Positions 37,442 through 46,984 are shown, numbered from the stretch's first letter. The stretch is 64,000 nt of DNA from Acidihalobacter aeolianus (GCF_001753165.1 NZ_CP017448.1:2979183-3043182); one strand, 5' to 3'. The notes: a model not told the origin generated them from the sequence alone. Program-made: numbers and translations.

Positions 37442-38659
37442 ATGCCGATCCTGCTCGAAGAAATCGACGATCTGATCCCCCTGAACGGGCTATCTACCGA
37501 AAATCGCAATCGCCTGGCCGAGAAGGGGCAAGTAGTCACGCTCAAAGCGCGTGAGACGCTCGACGGCAAAGACGCAGACCGATGGCTGACCTATCTGCTC
37601 GACGGCACGGTGACACTGAAGCATGGGAACGGCAACGAGGTTGTGTCCGGCGGCACCTCACGGGCCAAGCGTCCCTTATTCGGTGAGGGCCGCCAAATCG
37701 CTGCTGTCGCGAGCGTCCCAAGCCGACTTCTGCGTCTGGACCGACGCCTATTCGATATCATCCTGCGTGAACAGCGGCAAAACGACTACGAGGTCGAGCA
37801 CACCGCCATCACCGAAGAAGAGGGCCAGCTGCTCGCGCACATCCTGCGCTCACTAAGCAGCGGCACCCTTGAATTACCCAGCATGCCTGAAGTGGCCATG
37901 CGCATCCGCGATGCAACACTGCGCCCGGACATTTCCCTCCCAGACATCGCCAAGATCGTGCAGATCGATCCCTCGGTCGCTGCAGGCATCCTGCGCGCCT
38001 CCAATACGGCCGCGCGCCGCGGCGGACAACCGGTTACCAACCTGTCCGATGCCGTGATCCGGCTCGGACTGGAAACTACCCGTACCCTGGCCATCAGCCT
38101 GGCACTCACCACGGTGTTCCATACTCGCCAGCCGGCGGTTAGGCAACGCATGCATGAGCTATGGGAACACAGCGTACAGATATCCGCCTTGTGCGAAACG
38201 CTTGCCTCGCGCTGCCATCCCAAACTCGACCCCAGCCATGCGCTGCTGGCTGGCCTGCTTCACGACATCGGCGGCATCCCCATCCTGCAGCACGCAGAAC
38301 GCTATGGGTTGCTCGGAAAACCCGAGCGTCTCGAAAACGCCATCGTCAATCTGCGCGTGCCCGTCGGGCTGCTGATCATCGACCACTGGCAAATCGACAG
38401 TGACATGCAGAGCGTGATCCAGGGTGCTGAGGACTGGACTCGCAATTCCGGCACCCAGGCCGATTACGCTGACGTCGTCGTCGTAGCGCAATTGATCCTT
38501 ATGGAGCAGCAGAACACATCCTCCGTACATCCTGTCTTATCTGAGGTGCCGGCCTTTGCCAAGCTGGGCTTGGCGCCAGCCACCCCGGAGCGTATTCAGG
38601 AATTTCTCGACGAAGCCCAGCAAGACATTGACGAGATCAAACAATTGCTGAGCGGCTGA
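37442..38659 (+). CDS. HDOD-domain protein with N-terminal cyclic-nucleotide-like domain
   Basis: A 405-residue protein. The first about 125 residues look like a degenerate cyclic-nucleotide-binding beta-roll (LTYLLDGTVTLKHGNGNEV). Residues about 140-340 form an HDOD domain: LPSMPEVAMRIRD, IVQIDPSVAAGILRASN, ALLAGLLHDIGGIPIL. HDOD is related to the HD phosphohydrolase superfamily but usually lacks catalysis and acts in signalling. The combination suggests a signal-responsive adaptor. The start at 37442 follows a purine-rich GAAGCGACGCC. Confidence 0.85.
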   Translation: MPILLEEIDDLIPLNGLSTENRNRLAEKGQVVTLKARETLDGKDADRWLTYLLDGTVTLKHGNGNEVVSGGTSRAKRPLFGEGRQIAAVASVPSRLLRLDRRLFDIILREQRQNDYEVEHTAITEEEGQLLAHILRSLSSGTLELPSMPEVAMRIRDATLRPDISLPDIAKIVQIDPSVAAGILRASNTAARRGGQPVTNLSDAVIRLGLETTRTLAISLALTTVFHTRQPAVRQRMHELWEHSVQISALCETLASRCHPKLDPSHALLAGLLHDIGGIPILQHAERYGLLGKPERLENAIVNLRVPVGLLIIDHWQIDSDMQSVIQGAEDWTRNSGTQADYADVVVVAQLILMEQQNTSSVHPVLSEVPAFAKLGLAPATPERIQEFLDEAQQDIDEIKQLLSG

Positions 38660-38739
38660 GCACCCGCCCGGGCCGCGCGCTGGGCAGATATGGCCTCATC
38701 ACGTAAACTAGCGGCGAACACACGCCCAGGGGGCCATCG

Positions 38740-39225
38740 ATGCAAATCACCAACAACACCGTCGTCACCATCGACTACACACTGACCAATGACGCCGGAG
38801 ATGTCATCGACAGTTCCAATGGCGGCGAACCCATGGCCTATCTGCACGGCGCCCGGAATATCATCCCCGGGCTCGAAGCGGCGCTTGAAGGCAAGAGCGC
38901 GGGCGACGTCGTCAAGGTTCACGTCGAGCCCGACGATGCCTACGGACAGCACCACGAAGGCCTGATCCAGGCCATCGACCGCGCCATGTTCGAAGGAGTC
39001 GACACCCTCGAAGTCGGCATGGAGTTTCATGCCCAGGCGAACGACGGCTCGATGCAGATCGTGCGCATCGTGTCGATCGACGGCGACGACGTCACCATCG
39101 ACGCCAACCACCCGCTCGCCGGCGTGCCGCTGAACTTCGACGTCACCGTGGTCGAAGTACGCGACGCGACCGAGGAAGAACTGTCGCACGGACACGTGCA
39201 CGGCCCAGACGGACACGCACACTAA
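38740..39225 (+). CDS. slyD: FKBP-type peptidyl-prolyl isomerase SlyD
   Basis: A 161-residue cytoplasmic prolyl isomerase and chaperone. The FKBP core has HGARNIIPGLEAALEGKSAGD, and the inserted IF chaperone domain follows DAYGQHHEG. NHPLAGVPLNFDV is diagnostic of the SlyD group. The C-terminus is a short His-rich tail (HGHVHGPDGHAH), able to bind nickel and related metals; it is much shorter than in E. coli. Confidence 0.95.
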   Translation: MQITNNTVVTIDYTLTNDAGDVIDSSNGGEPMAYLHGARNIIPGLEAALEGKSAGDVVKVHVEPDDAYGQHHEGLIQAIDRAMFEGVDTLEVGMEFHAQANDGSMQIVRIVSIDGDDVTIDANHPLAGVPLNFDVTVVEVRDATEEELSHGHVHGPDGHAH

Positions 39226-39246
39226 ACCGGATGCTGCGGGGCGGGT

Positions 39247-40458
39247 CTACTTGTACGGCCCGCCTTCCACCCGCGGCGTCGGCGCCTGCGTACTGCCCAG
39301 CAAGGCACGCGACGCCAGCACTCGCTTGAGGGGTGGCCACGCCCCGGCGATACCCAGACCCTGGGCGCGCAACCAGGCGAGGCCGGGCACGCGGCTTCCA
39401 AACATGTGTTTGAAGCCCTCCATGGCCCGCATCGTGATCTCGTTCTCGGCACGGCGGGCACGCTCGTAGGCGCGCAAGAGACGCAGACTCCCGGCGTCGC
39501 GCCGTGTTTCTGCGAGTTGCGCGGACAGCGCCACCACATCCATGAAACCGAGATTGGCTCCCTGACCCGCAAGGGGATGGATGGTATGCGCGGCATCGCC
39601 CACCAGGGCGATGCGCGGCTTGACGTAAGGATGGACGCGACTACCCACCAGCGGGAAGGCGGCGCGCGCACCGATCTCCAGGATGCGCCCAAGACGTAAC
39701 TCTGTAGCCAGACCGAGCTCCCGGCGGAAGGCCTCGTCGTCCAAGGCCATCAGACTCTCGGCCAGTTCGGTCTCTGCTGACCACACCAGCGAGCAGCGGC
39801 CATCCGCCAATGGCAGCAGCGCCACCGGTCCGGTCGGCAGAAAGCGCTGCCATGCGGTTGCCTGATGCGTTTTCTCGGTGGCGACGGTAGCGACGATCGC
39901 CTTCTGCCCGTAAGGTCTCTCCTCGCGTTCGATGCCGGCCAGCCCGCGCACTCGCGAGTGCGCCCCGTCGGCCCCGACCACCAGCGCGGCGCTCAACTCG
40001 CTGCCGTCGTTCAATTTCAGCGATACCGCAGACGCCCCGACGTCCATCGTTTCCAGTGTCGCCGGGCGATAGACGGTCACCGTTTCCGGCAGGCATGCCT
40101 CCAGGGTTTCCTGGATGACGCGGTTTTCGATGATGTGACCGAGATCCGGCTCACCGAGCTCGGCCGCATCGAAGGTGATCTCGCCCTTGCCGGCCGTGTC
40201 CCATACATGCATGCGCCGGTAGGCGCTCACGCGCCGTTCGCACATGCCCTGCCAGGCGCCGAGCCGCTCGAACAGGCGCTGGGAGGCGCGGTTGATCGCG
40301 GAAACCCGCAGATCGTACTCACCGCCTGGCTGCCAGGGACGTGCCGGGTATGCCTCGATCAGCGCCACCCGACGACCCTGCGCCCCCAAGCTGCAGGCGA
40401 GTGCCGTTCCGACCATGCCCCCGCCGACGATGGCAATCTCGTAGTCTGCCGCACTCAT
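39247..40458 (-). CDS. ubiI: UbiI/VisC-type 2-octaprenylphenol (C5) hydroxylase
   Basis: A 403-residue FAD-dependent monooxygenase of the UbiH/UbiF/VisC/COQ6 family. It has the dinucleotide loop IAIVGGGMVGTALACSL, the GADGAHSRVR motif and the FAD/ribityl motif GDAAHTIHPLAGQGANLGF. It should hydroxylate C5 of the ubiquinone ring. Assignment to UbiI rather than UbiF or UbiM is from gene order (UbiI-UbiH-pepP as in E. coli) and the DLRVSAI stretch. Its start overlaps the ubiH stop as ATGA. Confidence 0.9.
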   Translation of the reverse strand: MSAADYEIAIVGGGMVGTALACSLGAQGRRVALIEAYPARPWQPGGEYDLRVSAINRASQRLFERLGAWQGMCERRVSAYRRMHVWDTAGKGEITFDAAELGEPDLGHIIENRVIQETLEACLPETVTVYRPATLETMDVGASAVSLKLNDGSELSAALVVGADGAHSRVRGLAGIEREERPYGQKAIVATVATEKTHQATAWQRFLPTGPVALLPLADGRCSLVWSAETELAESLMALDDEAFRRELGLATELRLGRILEIGARAAFPLVGSRVHPYVKPRIALVGDAAHTIHPLAGQGANLGFMDVVALSAQLAETRRDAGSLRLLRAYERARRAENEITMRAMEGFKHMFGSRVPGLAWLRAQGLGIAGAWPPLKRVLASRALLGSTQAPTPRVEGGPYK

Positions 40459-41687
40459 GTTCGCTGTCCGTGTTTGTGCACGGCATGCTTGGCCACGACC
40501 GCACCGTGCAGACCCATGTGCTGGCGGGCAAGCCAGCGGTTGAGCGAGGGCTCGCCGTCGGCGGCGAGCAGACCCAGGCTGCGCAGCAGCCCCGGCAACG
40601 GGCGCTTTCCGGAAAATGCCCGTACCATCGCGTCCGTCAGCCTGACCACGGTACGCATGTCTGGCTCCCTGAGTCTTGCATACTCCGCCAACACCTCTGG
40701 CGCTCCCGGATCCCCCACCGGCTCGAGCGCGCGGGAAAGCGCGTCCACGTCACGCAGGGCCAGATTGAAACCCTGCCCCGCGACCGGGTGCAGGGTATGC
40801 AGTGCATTTCCCATCAGGGCCAGACGGCCGCGCCAGACCTCGCGCGCCCGAGTCAGCCCCAGCGGATAGGCGGCTCGCCGACCAACCGTAGAGATACGCC
40901 CGAGCCGCCAGCCGAAGCGTGCCTGCAGGGAACGCAGAAACGCAGCGTCGTCCAGGGCCAGGGTCGCCGCAAGGTCCTTGTCGCGATGCGTCCAGACCAG
41001 AGAATAGCGATCCCCGCCCATGGGCAGCATGGCGAGCGGGCCGTCCGGTGTGAAGCGTTCGTACGCCCACCCGGCTCGCGGACGGCTCACGCTGACGTTG
41101 GCGATCAGCGCCGACTGGCCGTAGGGTCGGGACTCGATGCCGATGCCGGCCCGCTCGCGCATCGGCGAGGCCGTGCCGTCGGCGGCGATCACCAGCCGCG
41201 CGCGCAGTGTGCCGGCCGCCTGCCCTTCGCGCAGATGCAGCGAAACCCATTCATCGTCATTTCCGGAGGACCCTTCGAAGCCGGCCACCTCGGCGGGTGC
41301 GATCATTTCCACCCCCTCGGCATCCTGCAACGCCCCCATCAGCGCCGCACCGATGGCGCGATTGGGCACCACATAACCCAGCGCCGGAACACCCTGCTCG
41401 CCTGCATCGATATGCGCAGCTCCGAAACGCCCGCGGTCGCTGACGTGGATATGCGTAATGGGGGCTGCCTCGCGGCTCAGGTCTGACCATACGCCCAGAC
41501 GCTCCAGCATGTGGCGAGAGCCCAAGGCGAGTGCGGTGCTGCGATCGTCGTAGCTCGGCTGACCCGGTTCGCCGTACGGACGCGCCTCGAGAATGCCGAC
41601 ACGTCGCCCGGAACCAGCCAGCGCAACGCCAAGGCTGGCCCCGACCATCCCACCGCCGACGACGAGGATGTCGAAATCCCGGCTCAT
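40455..41687 (-). CDS. ubiH: 2-octaprenyl-6-methoxyphenol hydroxylase UbiH
   Basis: A 410-residue flavin monooxygenase of the same family, hydroxylating C1 of the ubiquinone ring. The motifs are ILVVGGGMVGASLGVAL, DDRSTALALGSR, AADGTASPMRE and GNALHTLHPVAGQGFNLAL. In the last motif the usual Asp after Gly is Asn (GNALH), which is also the E. coli UbiH pattern. It overlaps pepP upstream and ubiI downstream, so pepP-ubiH-ubiI is one operon. Confidence 0.92.
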   Translation of the reverse strand: MSRDFDILVVGGGMVGASLGVALAGSGRRVGILEARPYGEPGQPSYDDRSTALALGSRHMLERLGVWSDLSREAAPITHIHVSDRGRFGAAHIDAGEQGVPALGYVVPNRAIGAALMGALQDAEGVEMIAPAEVAGFEGSSGNDDEWVSLHLREGQAAGTLRARLVIAADGTASPMRERAGIGIESRPYGQSALIANVSVSRPRAGWAYERFTPDGPLAMLPMGGDRYSLVWTHRDKDLAATLALDDAAFLRSLQARFGWRLGRISTVGRRAAYPLGLTRAREVWRGRLALMGNALHTLHPVAGQGFNLALRDVDALSRALEPVGDPGAPEVLAEYARLREPDMRTVVRLTDAMVRAFSGKRPLPGLLRSLGLLAADGEPSLNRWLARQHMGLHGAVVAKHAVHKHGQRT

Positions 41688-43033
41688 GCGCGACGCCGCG
41701 CTCGGGCCGGGACCTTCGGTTCCGCGGCGCTGCCCACCAACGCCTCGATCTCGTCAGGTGACTTGGGCATGGCCTGGGTCAGGACCTCGCAGCCCTGCGC
41801 GGTCACCAGCACGTCGTCCTCGATGCGGATACCGATATTGTGGAATCGTTTCGGCACGTCGCGTGCGGGCGTGATGTATAGACCCGGCTCGACGGTCAGG
41901 GTCATGCCCGGTTCGAGCAGTCGCCACTGGCCGTCGATCTTGTATTCGCCCACGTCATGCACGTCGAGGCCGAGCCAATGGCCGGTACGGTGCATGTAGA
42001 AGCGCTGATAGGCACCTTCGCGCATGAGTTTTGCCGGCTGCCCCTTGAGCAGGCCCAGCTCGACGAGGCCGCGCGTCAGCGTGCGCAGAGCCGCCTCGTG
42101 GGGGTCGTTCCAGTGGTTTCCGGGGCGGGCCTTCTTGATCGCGGCCAGCTGCGCCTCCAGCACCAGCTCGTAAACCTCGCGCTGCGCCGGCGTGAAGCGG
42201 CCGTTGACGGGGAAGGTACGCGTGATGTCGCTGGCGTAGCCCTCGTATTCGGCACCTGCATCGATCAGCAGCAGATCACCGTCGCGCAGCTCGGTCGCAT
42301 TGTCGACGTAATGCAGGATGCAACCGTTCTCGCCGCCGCCGACGATCGACTGATAGGCAAGGTCCGCCCGGTGGCGACGTACCGTATAGATGAACTCGGC
42401 CTCGACCTCGTATTCGTACAAGCCAGGGCGGCACATCGCCATCATGCGACGATGCCCTTCGATGGCGATCTCGGCCGAGCGGCGCATCAGCTTGAGCTCC
42501 GCGGACGACTTGAACAGGCGCATTTCGTGCAGCAGGAATTCCAGCGACACGAATTCATGCGGCGACTGGCGGCCGGACCTGACCTGGGCGCGCAGACGAT
42601 TGACCCAGTCCATCAGCTGACGGTCGAACACGGCGTCGCGTCCCATGCTGTAGAACACCCGGTCGCGGTTTTCGAGCAGCCCCGGGAGTATCTCGTCGAT
42701 GTCCGCAATCGGGAATGAGTCGTCCGCACCGTAACGCTCCACCGCACCCGCCTGACCCGCGCGGCGGCCGTGCCAGGTTTCCTGCAAGGGGTCGCGTTCG
42801 CGGCAGAAGAGAATGAACTCCCCCTGCTTGCGTCCCGGTATCAGTACCGCCACCGCCTCAGGTTCCTCAAACCCGGTGAGATACAGAAAGTCGCTATCCT
42901 GGCGATAGCGGTAATCCGCGTCGCGATTGCGCACCCGGACCGGCGCCGCCGGCAGGATGGCGATGCCCCGTTCGCCGATCTGGCGCATCAGCTGGCGGCG
43001 GCGGCGAGCATATTCGGCGGCGGGAAGCATCAT
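41684..43033 (-). CDS. pepP: Xaa-Pro aminopeptidase (aminopeptidase P)
   Basis: A 449-residue metallopeptidase of the pita-bread fold that removes N-terminal residues before proline. The two-metal site is visible as D in LIDAGAEYEGYASD, D in ASDITRTF, H in HRTGHWLGLDVHD, E in TVEPGLY and E in IRIEDDVLV. The N-terminal creatinase-like domain precedes it. It starts at one of two adjacent ATGs (43033 or 43030) and overlaps ubiH, as in E. coli. Confidence 0.95.
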   Translation of the reverse strand: MMLPAAEYARRRRQLMRQIGERGIAILPAAPVRVRNRDADYRYRQDSDFLYLTGFEEPEAVAVLIPGRKQGEFILFCRERDPLQETWHGRRAGQAGAVERYGADDSFPIADIDEILPGLLENRDRVFYSMGRDAVFDRQLMDWVNRLRAQVRSGRQSPHEFVSLEFLLHEMRLFKSSAELKLMRRSAEIAIEGHRRMMAMCRPGLYEYEVEAEFIYTVRRHRADLAYQSIVGGGENGCILHYVDNATELRDGDLLLIDAGAEYEGYASDITRTFPVNGRFTPAQREVYELVLEAQLAAIKKARPGNHWNDPHEAALRTLTRGLVELGLLKGQPAKLMREGAYQRFYMHRTGHWLGLDVHDVGEYKIDGQWRLLEPGMTLTVEPGLYITPARDVPKRFHNIGIRIEDDVLVTAQGCEVLTQAMPKSPDEIEALVGSAAEPKVPARARRRA

Positions 43034-43066
43034 CGTTTGAAACTCCTTGTGGCGATATCCCGGGTT

Positions 43067-43612
43067 TCAGTGCAGTCCCGAGAGCGGCGTTCTGGGTTGC
43101 ATCTCCTCGAACAACAGCAACACGCCGATGCGCACGTACTCCAGCAATTCGGCATAGTCGGCCTCGCCCTCCTCGTAGGCCACGCTGTCCGACGACACCT
43201 GGGCGATCCGCCCCAGATCGTCGATGAATTCCCGCACCTGCTCCGGCAGCGCCTCCAGGCGTTCGGCCTGCAGGCCGGCCAGCACTAGGCCCGTGCTGAA
43301 GCCATAGCACCACTGTCCCAGCGCGGCGACGCGTTCGTTCAGCTCGGCCTCATCACCGGGCAGAAAGGGTTGGAAGGAAATCTCCGCATCGTCCAGTTGC
43401 AGGCGCGTATTGCGATAGAGTTCGGACAGACCCTGACGGCATGGAACGGACGCATCCGCCGAACTGCCCAGCGTTTCCTGCAGCCAGCTTTCCTCGTCGC
43501 CCAATGTACCCAGCGCGAGTCGGGCGCACAGCAATCCATGACCTTCCGCGGCACCCATGGCCGCGCCGGCGCCGCGCAGTTCCTCATCCAGCGATTCGAA
43601 ATGGAGGTCCAT
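43067..43612 (-). CDS. ygfB: UPF0149 family protein YgfB
   Basis: A 181-residue protein of the YgfB/YecA-like family of unknown mechanism, always found before pepP in this type of cluster. Family residues include AAEGHGLLCARLALG, FLPGDEAELNERVAALGQWCYGF and the C-terminal EYVRIGVLLLFEEM. It starts at ATG 43612, 3 bp from the stop of the next upstream gene; a TTG two codons earlier is possible. No zinc-binding SEC-C tail is present. Confidence 0.92.
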   Translation of the reverse strand: MDLHFESLDEELRGAGAAMGAAEGHGLLCARLALGTLGDEESWLQETLGSSADASVPCRQGLSELYRNTRLQLDDAEISFQPFLPGDEAELNERVAALGQWCYGFSTGLVLAGLQAERLEALPEQVREFIDDLGRIAQVSSDSVAYEEGEADYAELLEYVRIGVLLLFEEMQPRTPLSGLH

Positions 43613-43614
43613 GC

Positions 43615-43929
43615 TCAAAAAGCCTCGATCCTGGCCTCGTAGGGGAACAGCACGAAGCGATACACCGTTTCACCGAACTGGATATGGGTGAAATCGGGCG
43701 CCCCGATCACCATGCGGCTGTCCCCGGCCAGCGAGCGCCCGGAAAGACCGAAGCGACCGTCCTCGATCAGCTGATCGAGCAGTGCACGCAGCTCGGCAAT
43801 ATCGATGGACCCCGTGTTGTCCACGATCCTGCAGGCCTTGCCGTTGCGGGTTTCGCCGGTGACCACGATGGCTTCTGGCGACAGTGGGTTGGCCTGGAAA
43901 AAGTCTTCGGGCTCGGTCTGCGGGTTCAT
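43615..43929 (-). CDS. Hypothetical protein
   Basis: A 104-residue soluble protein with no family recognised. It is mostly beta-like: EAIVVTGETRNGKACRIVDN, FGLSGRSLAGDSRMVIG and FGETVYRFVLFPY. It is placed directly upstream of ygfB with only 2 bp between stop and start, so it is part of the ygfB-pepP-ubiHI operon. The ATG at 43929 is chosen because a more distal start would add an unlikely leader. Confidence 0.65.
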   Translation of the reverse strand: MNPQTEPEDFFQANPLSPEAIVVTGETRNGKACRIVDNTGSIDIAELRALLDQLIEDGRFGLSGRSLAGDSRMVIGAPDFTHIQFGETVYRFVLFPYEARIEAF

Positions 43930-44044
43930 GAGCGGCTGCAAATGTCGGAATGCGAGGCAATGTGCGATCTTAACACTCGGGTTTGCCCCCGGCATCCCCG
44001 CTCACCTGTTGACCCTGTTCATTCAGCGCGCCTATATTTGCCGC

Positions 44045-44278
44045 ATGAGCGACGCCGCCACCCAACCGGTCTACGAAGCAGCGCTGCGCGAGCTGGAACG
44101 GCGCGTGCTCGAACTGACTTCGGCCTGCGAGCGGCAGCACAAGGAAAACACCGCGCTCAGACGCCAGCTCCAGACCCTGCAACACGAGCGCAGCGGCCTG
44201 ATCGAGAAGCACGAACTCGCCAAGCAGCGTGTGGAAGCCATGATCGGCCGACTCAGGAGCCTGGAGGAATCACCCTGA
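44045..44278 (+). CDS. ZapB-like coiled-coil protein (TIGR02449 type)
   Basis: A 77-residue coiled-coil protein: ALRELERRVLELTSACERQH, then ENTALRRQLQTLQHERSGLI, then KHELAKQRVEAMIGRLRSLE. The family is regularly found just before zapA in gammaproteobacteria and is thought to have a ZapB-like role in organising the cell-division machinery. The stop overlaps the likely CTG start of zapA. Confidence 0.88.
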   Translation: MSDAATQPVYEAALRELERRVLELTSACERQHKENTALRRQLQTLQHERSGLIEKHELAKQRVEAMIGRLRSLEESP

Positions 44279-44610
44279 GCCAAGTGCCCGTCAGCGTGCA
44301 CATCCTCGAGCGCGAGTATCAGGTCATGTGCGACGAGGGTGAGCAGGAAGCCCTCCTCGCCGCCGCTCAACAACTCAATGCCCGCATGCGCGAGATCCGC
44401 GCCTCCGGCCGCATCGTCGGCGGCGAGCGCATTGCCGTGATGACCTCGCTGAACTTGATTCACGAACTCATGCAGCTGCGCGGCGATCGCTCCCAGGCCG
44501 AGCAAACCCTGGCGACGCGGATCAAAGGCCTCAACACCGCCATCGACCTCGCCATGGACCGCCTCGATGGGCCGGAAAAACAGGACAAGCCCCTGGCGCC
44601 GCGATCGTGA
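44275..44610 (+). CDS. zapA: Cell division protein ZapA, apparently starting at CTG
   Basis: A 111-residue FtsZ-ring associated protein. The core VSVHILEREYQVMCDEGEQE and the C-terminal coiled coil are typical. Homologues start with M-S-x-x-P-V. Here that N-terminus is encoded as CTG AGC CAA GTG CCC GTC. GGAGG at 44263-44267 lies 7 bases before the CTG, which is ideal, and 16 bases before the first alternative (GTG 44284). The CTG overlaps the upstream stop as CTGA. No ATG is in position. The gene precedes 6S RNA, a conserved arrangement. Confidence 0.88.
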   Translation: MSQVPVSVHILEREYQVMCDEGEQEALLAAAQQLNARMREIRASGRIVGGERIAVMTSLNLIHELMQLRGDRSQAEQTLATRIKGLNTAIDLAMDRLDGPEKQDKPLAPRS

Positions 44611-44622
44611 TATAGTCGTTCG

Positions 44623-44812
44623 CAGGACACCTCTGGGGTGTTCGTGAGTGACTGGGTAGTACCCTTGAGCCTAGTTTTATACCCCGGGAGCCGGTTTTGC
44701 GGAGGGCATGTGCAGGTCCGCACTGCGGAAAGCCTACGTCCCCCGCCGAAGCGCCCACTTGAACCGCTGGTTCAAGGTCGAAAGTCACCACGGCACTTAC
44801 GGAGTGTGTCCT
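44623..44812 (+). ncRNA. ssrS: 6S RNA
   Basis: The transcript begins about 7 bp after TATAGT (44611-44616) and has complementary ends AGGACAC and GTGTCCT (near 44624 and 44806). Internal stems and the conserved bulge region resemble E. coli 6S RNA, including the 3'-arm TTGAACCGCTGGTTCAAGG. It ends at a T-run. It mimics an open promoter and binds sigma-70 RNA polymerase. Its place between zapA and ygfA is diagnostic. End points are approximate. Confidence 0.93.
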
Positions 44813-44822
44813 CTTTTTTGCC

Positions 44823-45404
44823 ATGACGGACCGCAATCGACTCCGCCACGAGATCAGACGGCGTCGTGCCGCCCTCACCGCCGCCCAGCGGGAACGCGCC
44901 GCAAGACATGTTGCCGCGCGACTCACCGCCACCGCCTGGTTCCGCCGGGCCCGGCACGTAGCCGGGTATCTCGCCGTCAGCGGCGAACTCGACGCCCTGC
45001 CTGCATTGACCGCAGCCCGTGTCGCGGGCAAGCGGCTCTACCTGCCCGCCCTCGCCACGCATGGCGGACTCTGGTTCCACCCATGGCGCCCCGGCATGCC
45101 GATGCGCGGCAACCGGTTCGGCATTGACGAGCCGCTTGCAACCCCACGTCGGCGGAAGGACCCTCGCGCACTGGATATCGTGCTGACGCCGTTGGTCGCG
45201 TTCGACCGGCACGGCCATCGCCTGGGCATGGGCGGCGGCTTCTACGACCGGACCTTCGCCTATCAACTGTGCGTTCCCGTGCGGCGCCCCATCCTGATCG
45301 GCCTTGCCTACGACTTTCAGGAAGTCGAAAGCCTCGCGGCAGAGTCCTGGGATGTTCCGCTCGCCGCCGTGGTCACACCGAGAGGCGTATACCGCTGCAC
45401 CTGA
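44823..45404 (+). CDS. ygfA: 5-formyltetrahydrofolate cyclo-ligase
   Basis: A 193-residue enzyme that converts 5-formyl-THF to 5,10-methenyl-THF with ATP. Motifs include an N-terminal RHEIRRRRAALTAAQR, the substrate segment VLTPLVAFDRHGHRLGMGGGFYDRTF and late GLAYDFQEVE. It lies 10 bp after the 6S RNA 3' end and is probably expressed from the same transcript, as in E. coli. No strong ribosome-binding site is seen before ATG 44823. Confidence 0.94.
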   Translation: MTDRNRLRHEIRRRRAALTAAQRERAARHVAARLTATAWFRRARHVAGYLAVSGELDALPALTAARVAGKRLYLPALATHGGLWFHPWRPGMPMRGNRFGIDEPLATPRRRKDPRALDIVLTPLVAFDRHGHRLGMGGGFYDRTFAYQLCVPVRRPILIGLAYDFQEVESLAAESWDVPLAAVVTPRGVYRCT

Positions 45405-45472
45405 GCCCGCCGCTCGGCAGCGCGAACGGCCCCTGGTTTATACTCCCCCCTCTGCTGAATTAAGGGTGGCTC

Positions 45473-45925
<453 letters not shown>

Positions 45926-45928
45926 ACC

Positions 45929-46606
45929 ATGCCGGCTCTGTACCATTTCTGGTCGTCGCCCGAATCGCAGCGCGTGCGCCTGGCCCTGGACTACAAGGGA
46001 ATCGATTACGAGGACCGCGCCCTCGAATACACCGACGACGAAACCTTCTTCGACCTGGGCGTCGCCCGGCAGGTGCCGATTCTGCAGCTCGACGACGGAC
46101 GCCTGCTGACCGATTCGGAAGAGATACTGATCTCGATCGACGCCCTGTTTCCGCAGACGCCGGCACTTGTCGACGAACGCCTCGACCCTGCGGCCTGGGG
46201 CGCTCTGCTCGACTGGCGCCGCCGCGTGCATCACGTGCTGGAACGGCTTTACGCGCCCATTCGCCCCGCCTACCGCGATATCGGCCAGGATCCCGAGATT
46301 CTCGCCGCCTACAAATCCGAGGTCGAAGCGCGTTTCGGCATGTCGCTGGAAGCCCTGGCCAATGATCGTTACGATGGGTATGCGCAACTGCGCCAGCTAT
46401 CGCGGCTGGACGATCTCGCCCGCCACCTCGCGCAGCGGCGCTTCTACATGGGACAGATCAGCAGCGCCGATCTGTTGCTCGCGGCTGACCTCTACCCGAT
46501 CCAGGTCCACGACGGCCTCTCGCTGCCGATAGACCTCATGTATTACCTGCAACGCGTCGCCGACACCTGCAACAGCCCGCTAGCAGCCGGGCTGATCGCA
46601 GCCTAG
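45929..46606 (+). CDS. Glutathione S-transferase family protein
   Basis: A 225-residue protein with an N-terminal thioredoxin-like domain (LYHFWSSPESQRVRLALDYK; VPILQLDDGRLLTDSEEIL) and a C-terminal helical GST domain. The thiol-activating residue could be Ser9 or Ser10 in FWSSPES. The specific substrate is not known. It is 3 bp after the EVE gene and 31 bp before an unknown small gene, in one apparent operon. Confidence 0.88.
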   Translation: MPALYHFWSSPESQRVRLALDYKGIDYEDRALEYTDDETFFDLGVARQVPILQLDDGRLLTDSEEILISIDALFPQTPALVDERLDPAAWGALLDWRRRVHHVLERLYAPIRPAYRDIGQDPEILAAYKSEVEARFGMSLEALANDRYDGYAQLRQLSRLDDLARHLAQRRFYMGQISSADLLLAADLYPIQVHDGLSLPIDLMYYLQRVADTCNSPLAAGLIAA

Positions 46607-46637
46607 TCGACGCCCGACACCGCTCACGGAGACCCAC

Positions 46638-46973
46638 ATGACCTTTTCCGAACTGCTGACCTACCTGGATCGCCACAGCGGATACCCCATGCTCGACGGC
46701 GATCCGGCCGCCTCGCTGAGCAAGGCCCGTTCCGGCGAACACGCCAACCCCTATGCCGGCGAGATCATTACCCAACTGGCCGACAAGCTGGGCCTCGACG
46801 GCGTCGATGCCGTACTCGGGGAGCGCGTTCAGGTGATCAACGCCCTGGGTGCGCTGCGCCTCAAGTACATGGCCGACGACGCGCCCGTGGAGGGATTTCG
46901 CACCGTCGAAAAGGTCATTGCGACCATCGACGCGGCCTTCAATGAAGAGGCGCTGGCGAACAAGGGCCTCTGA
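46638..46973 (+). CDS. Hypothetical protein
   Basis: A 111-residue acidic, mostly helical protein with no recognised domain and no signal peptide. It begins MTFSELLTYLDRHSGYPML and ends with alternating charged helices. ATG 46638 follows GGAGACCCAC. It shares its direction and a short gap with the GST gene. Confidence 0.65.
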   Translation: MTFSELLTYLDRHSGYPMLDGDPAASLSKARSGEHANPYAGEIITQLADKLGLDGVDAVLGERVQVINALGALRLKYMADDAPVEGFRTVEKVIATIDAAFNEEALANKGL

Positions 46974-46984
46974 GGCCGCGAAGT

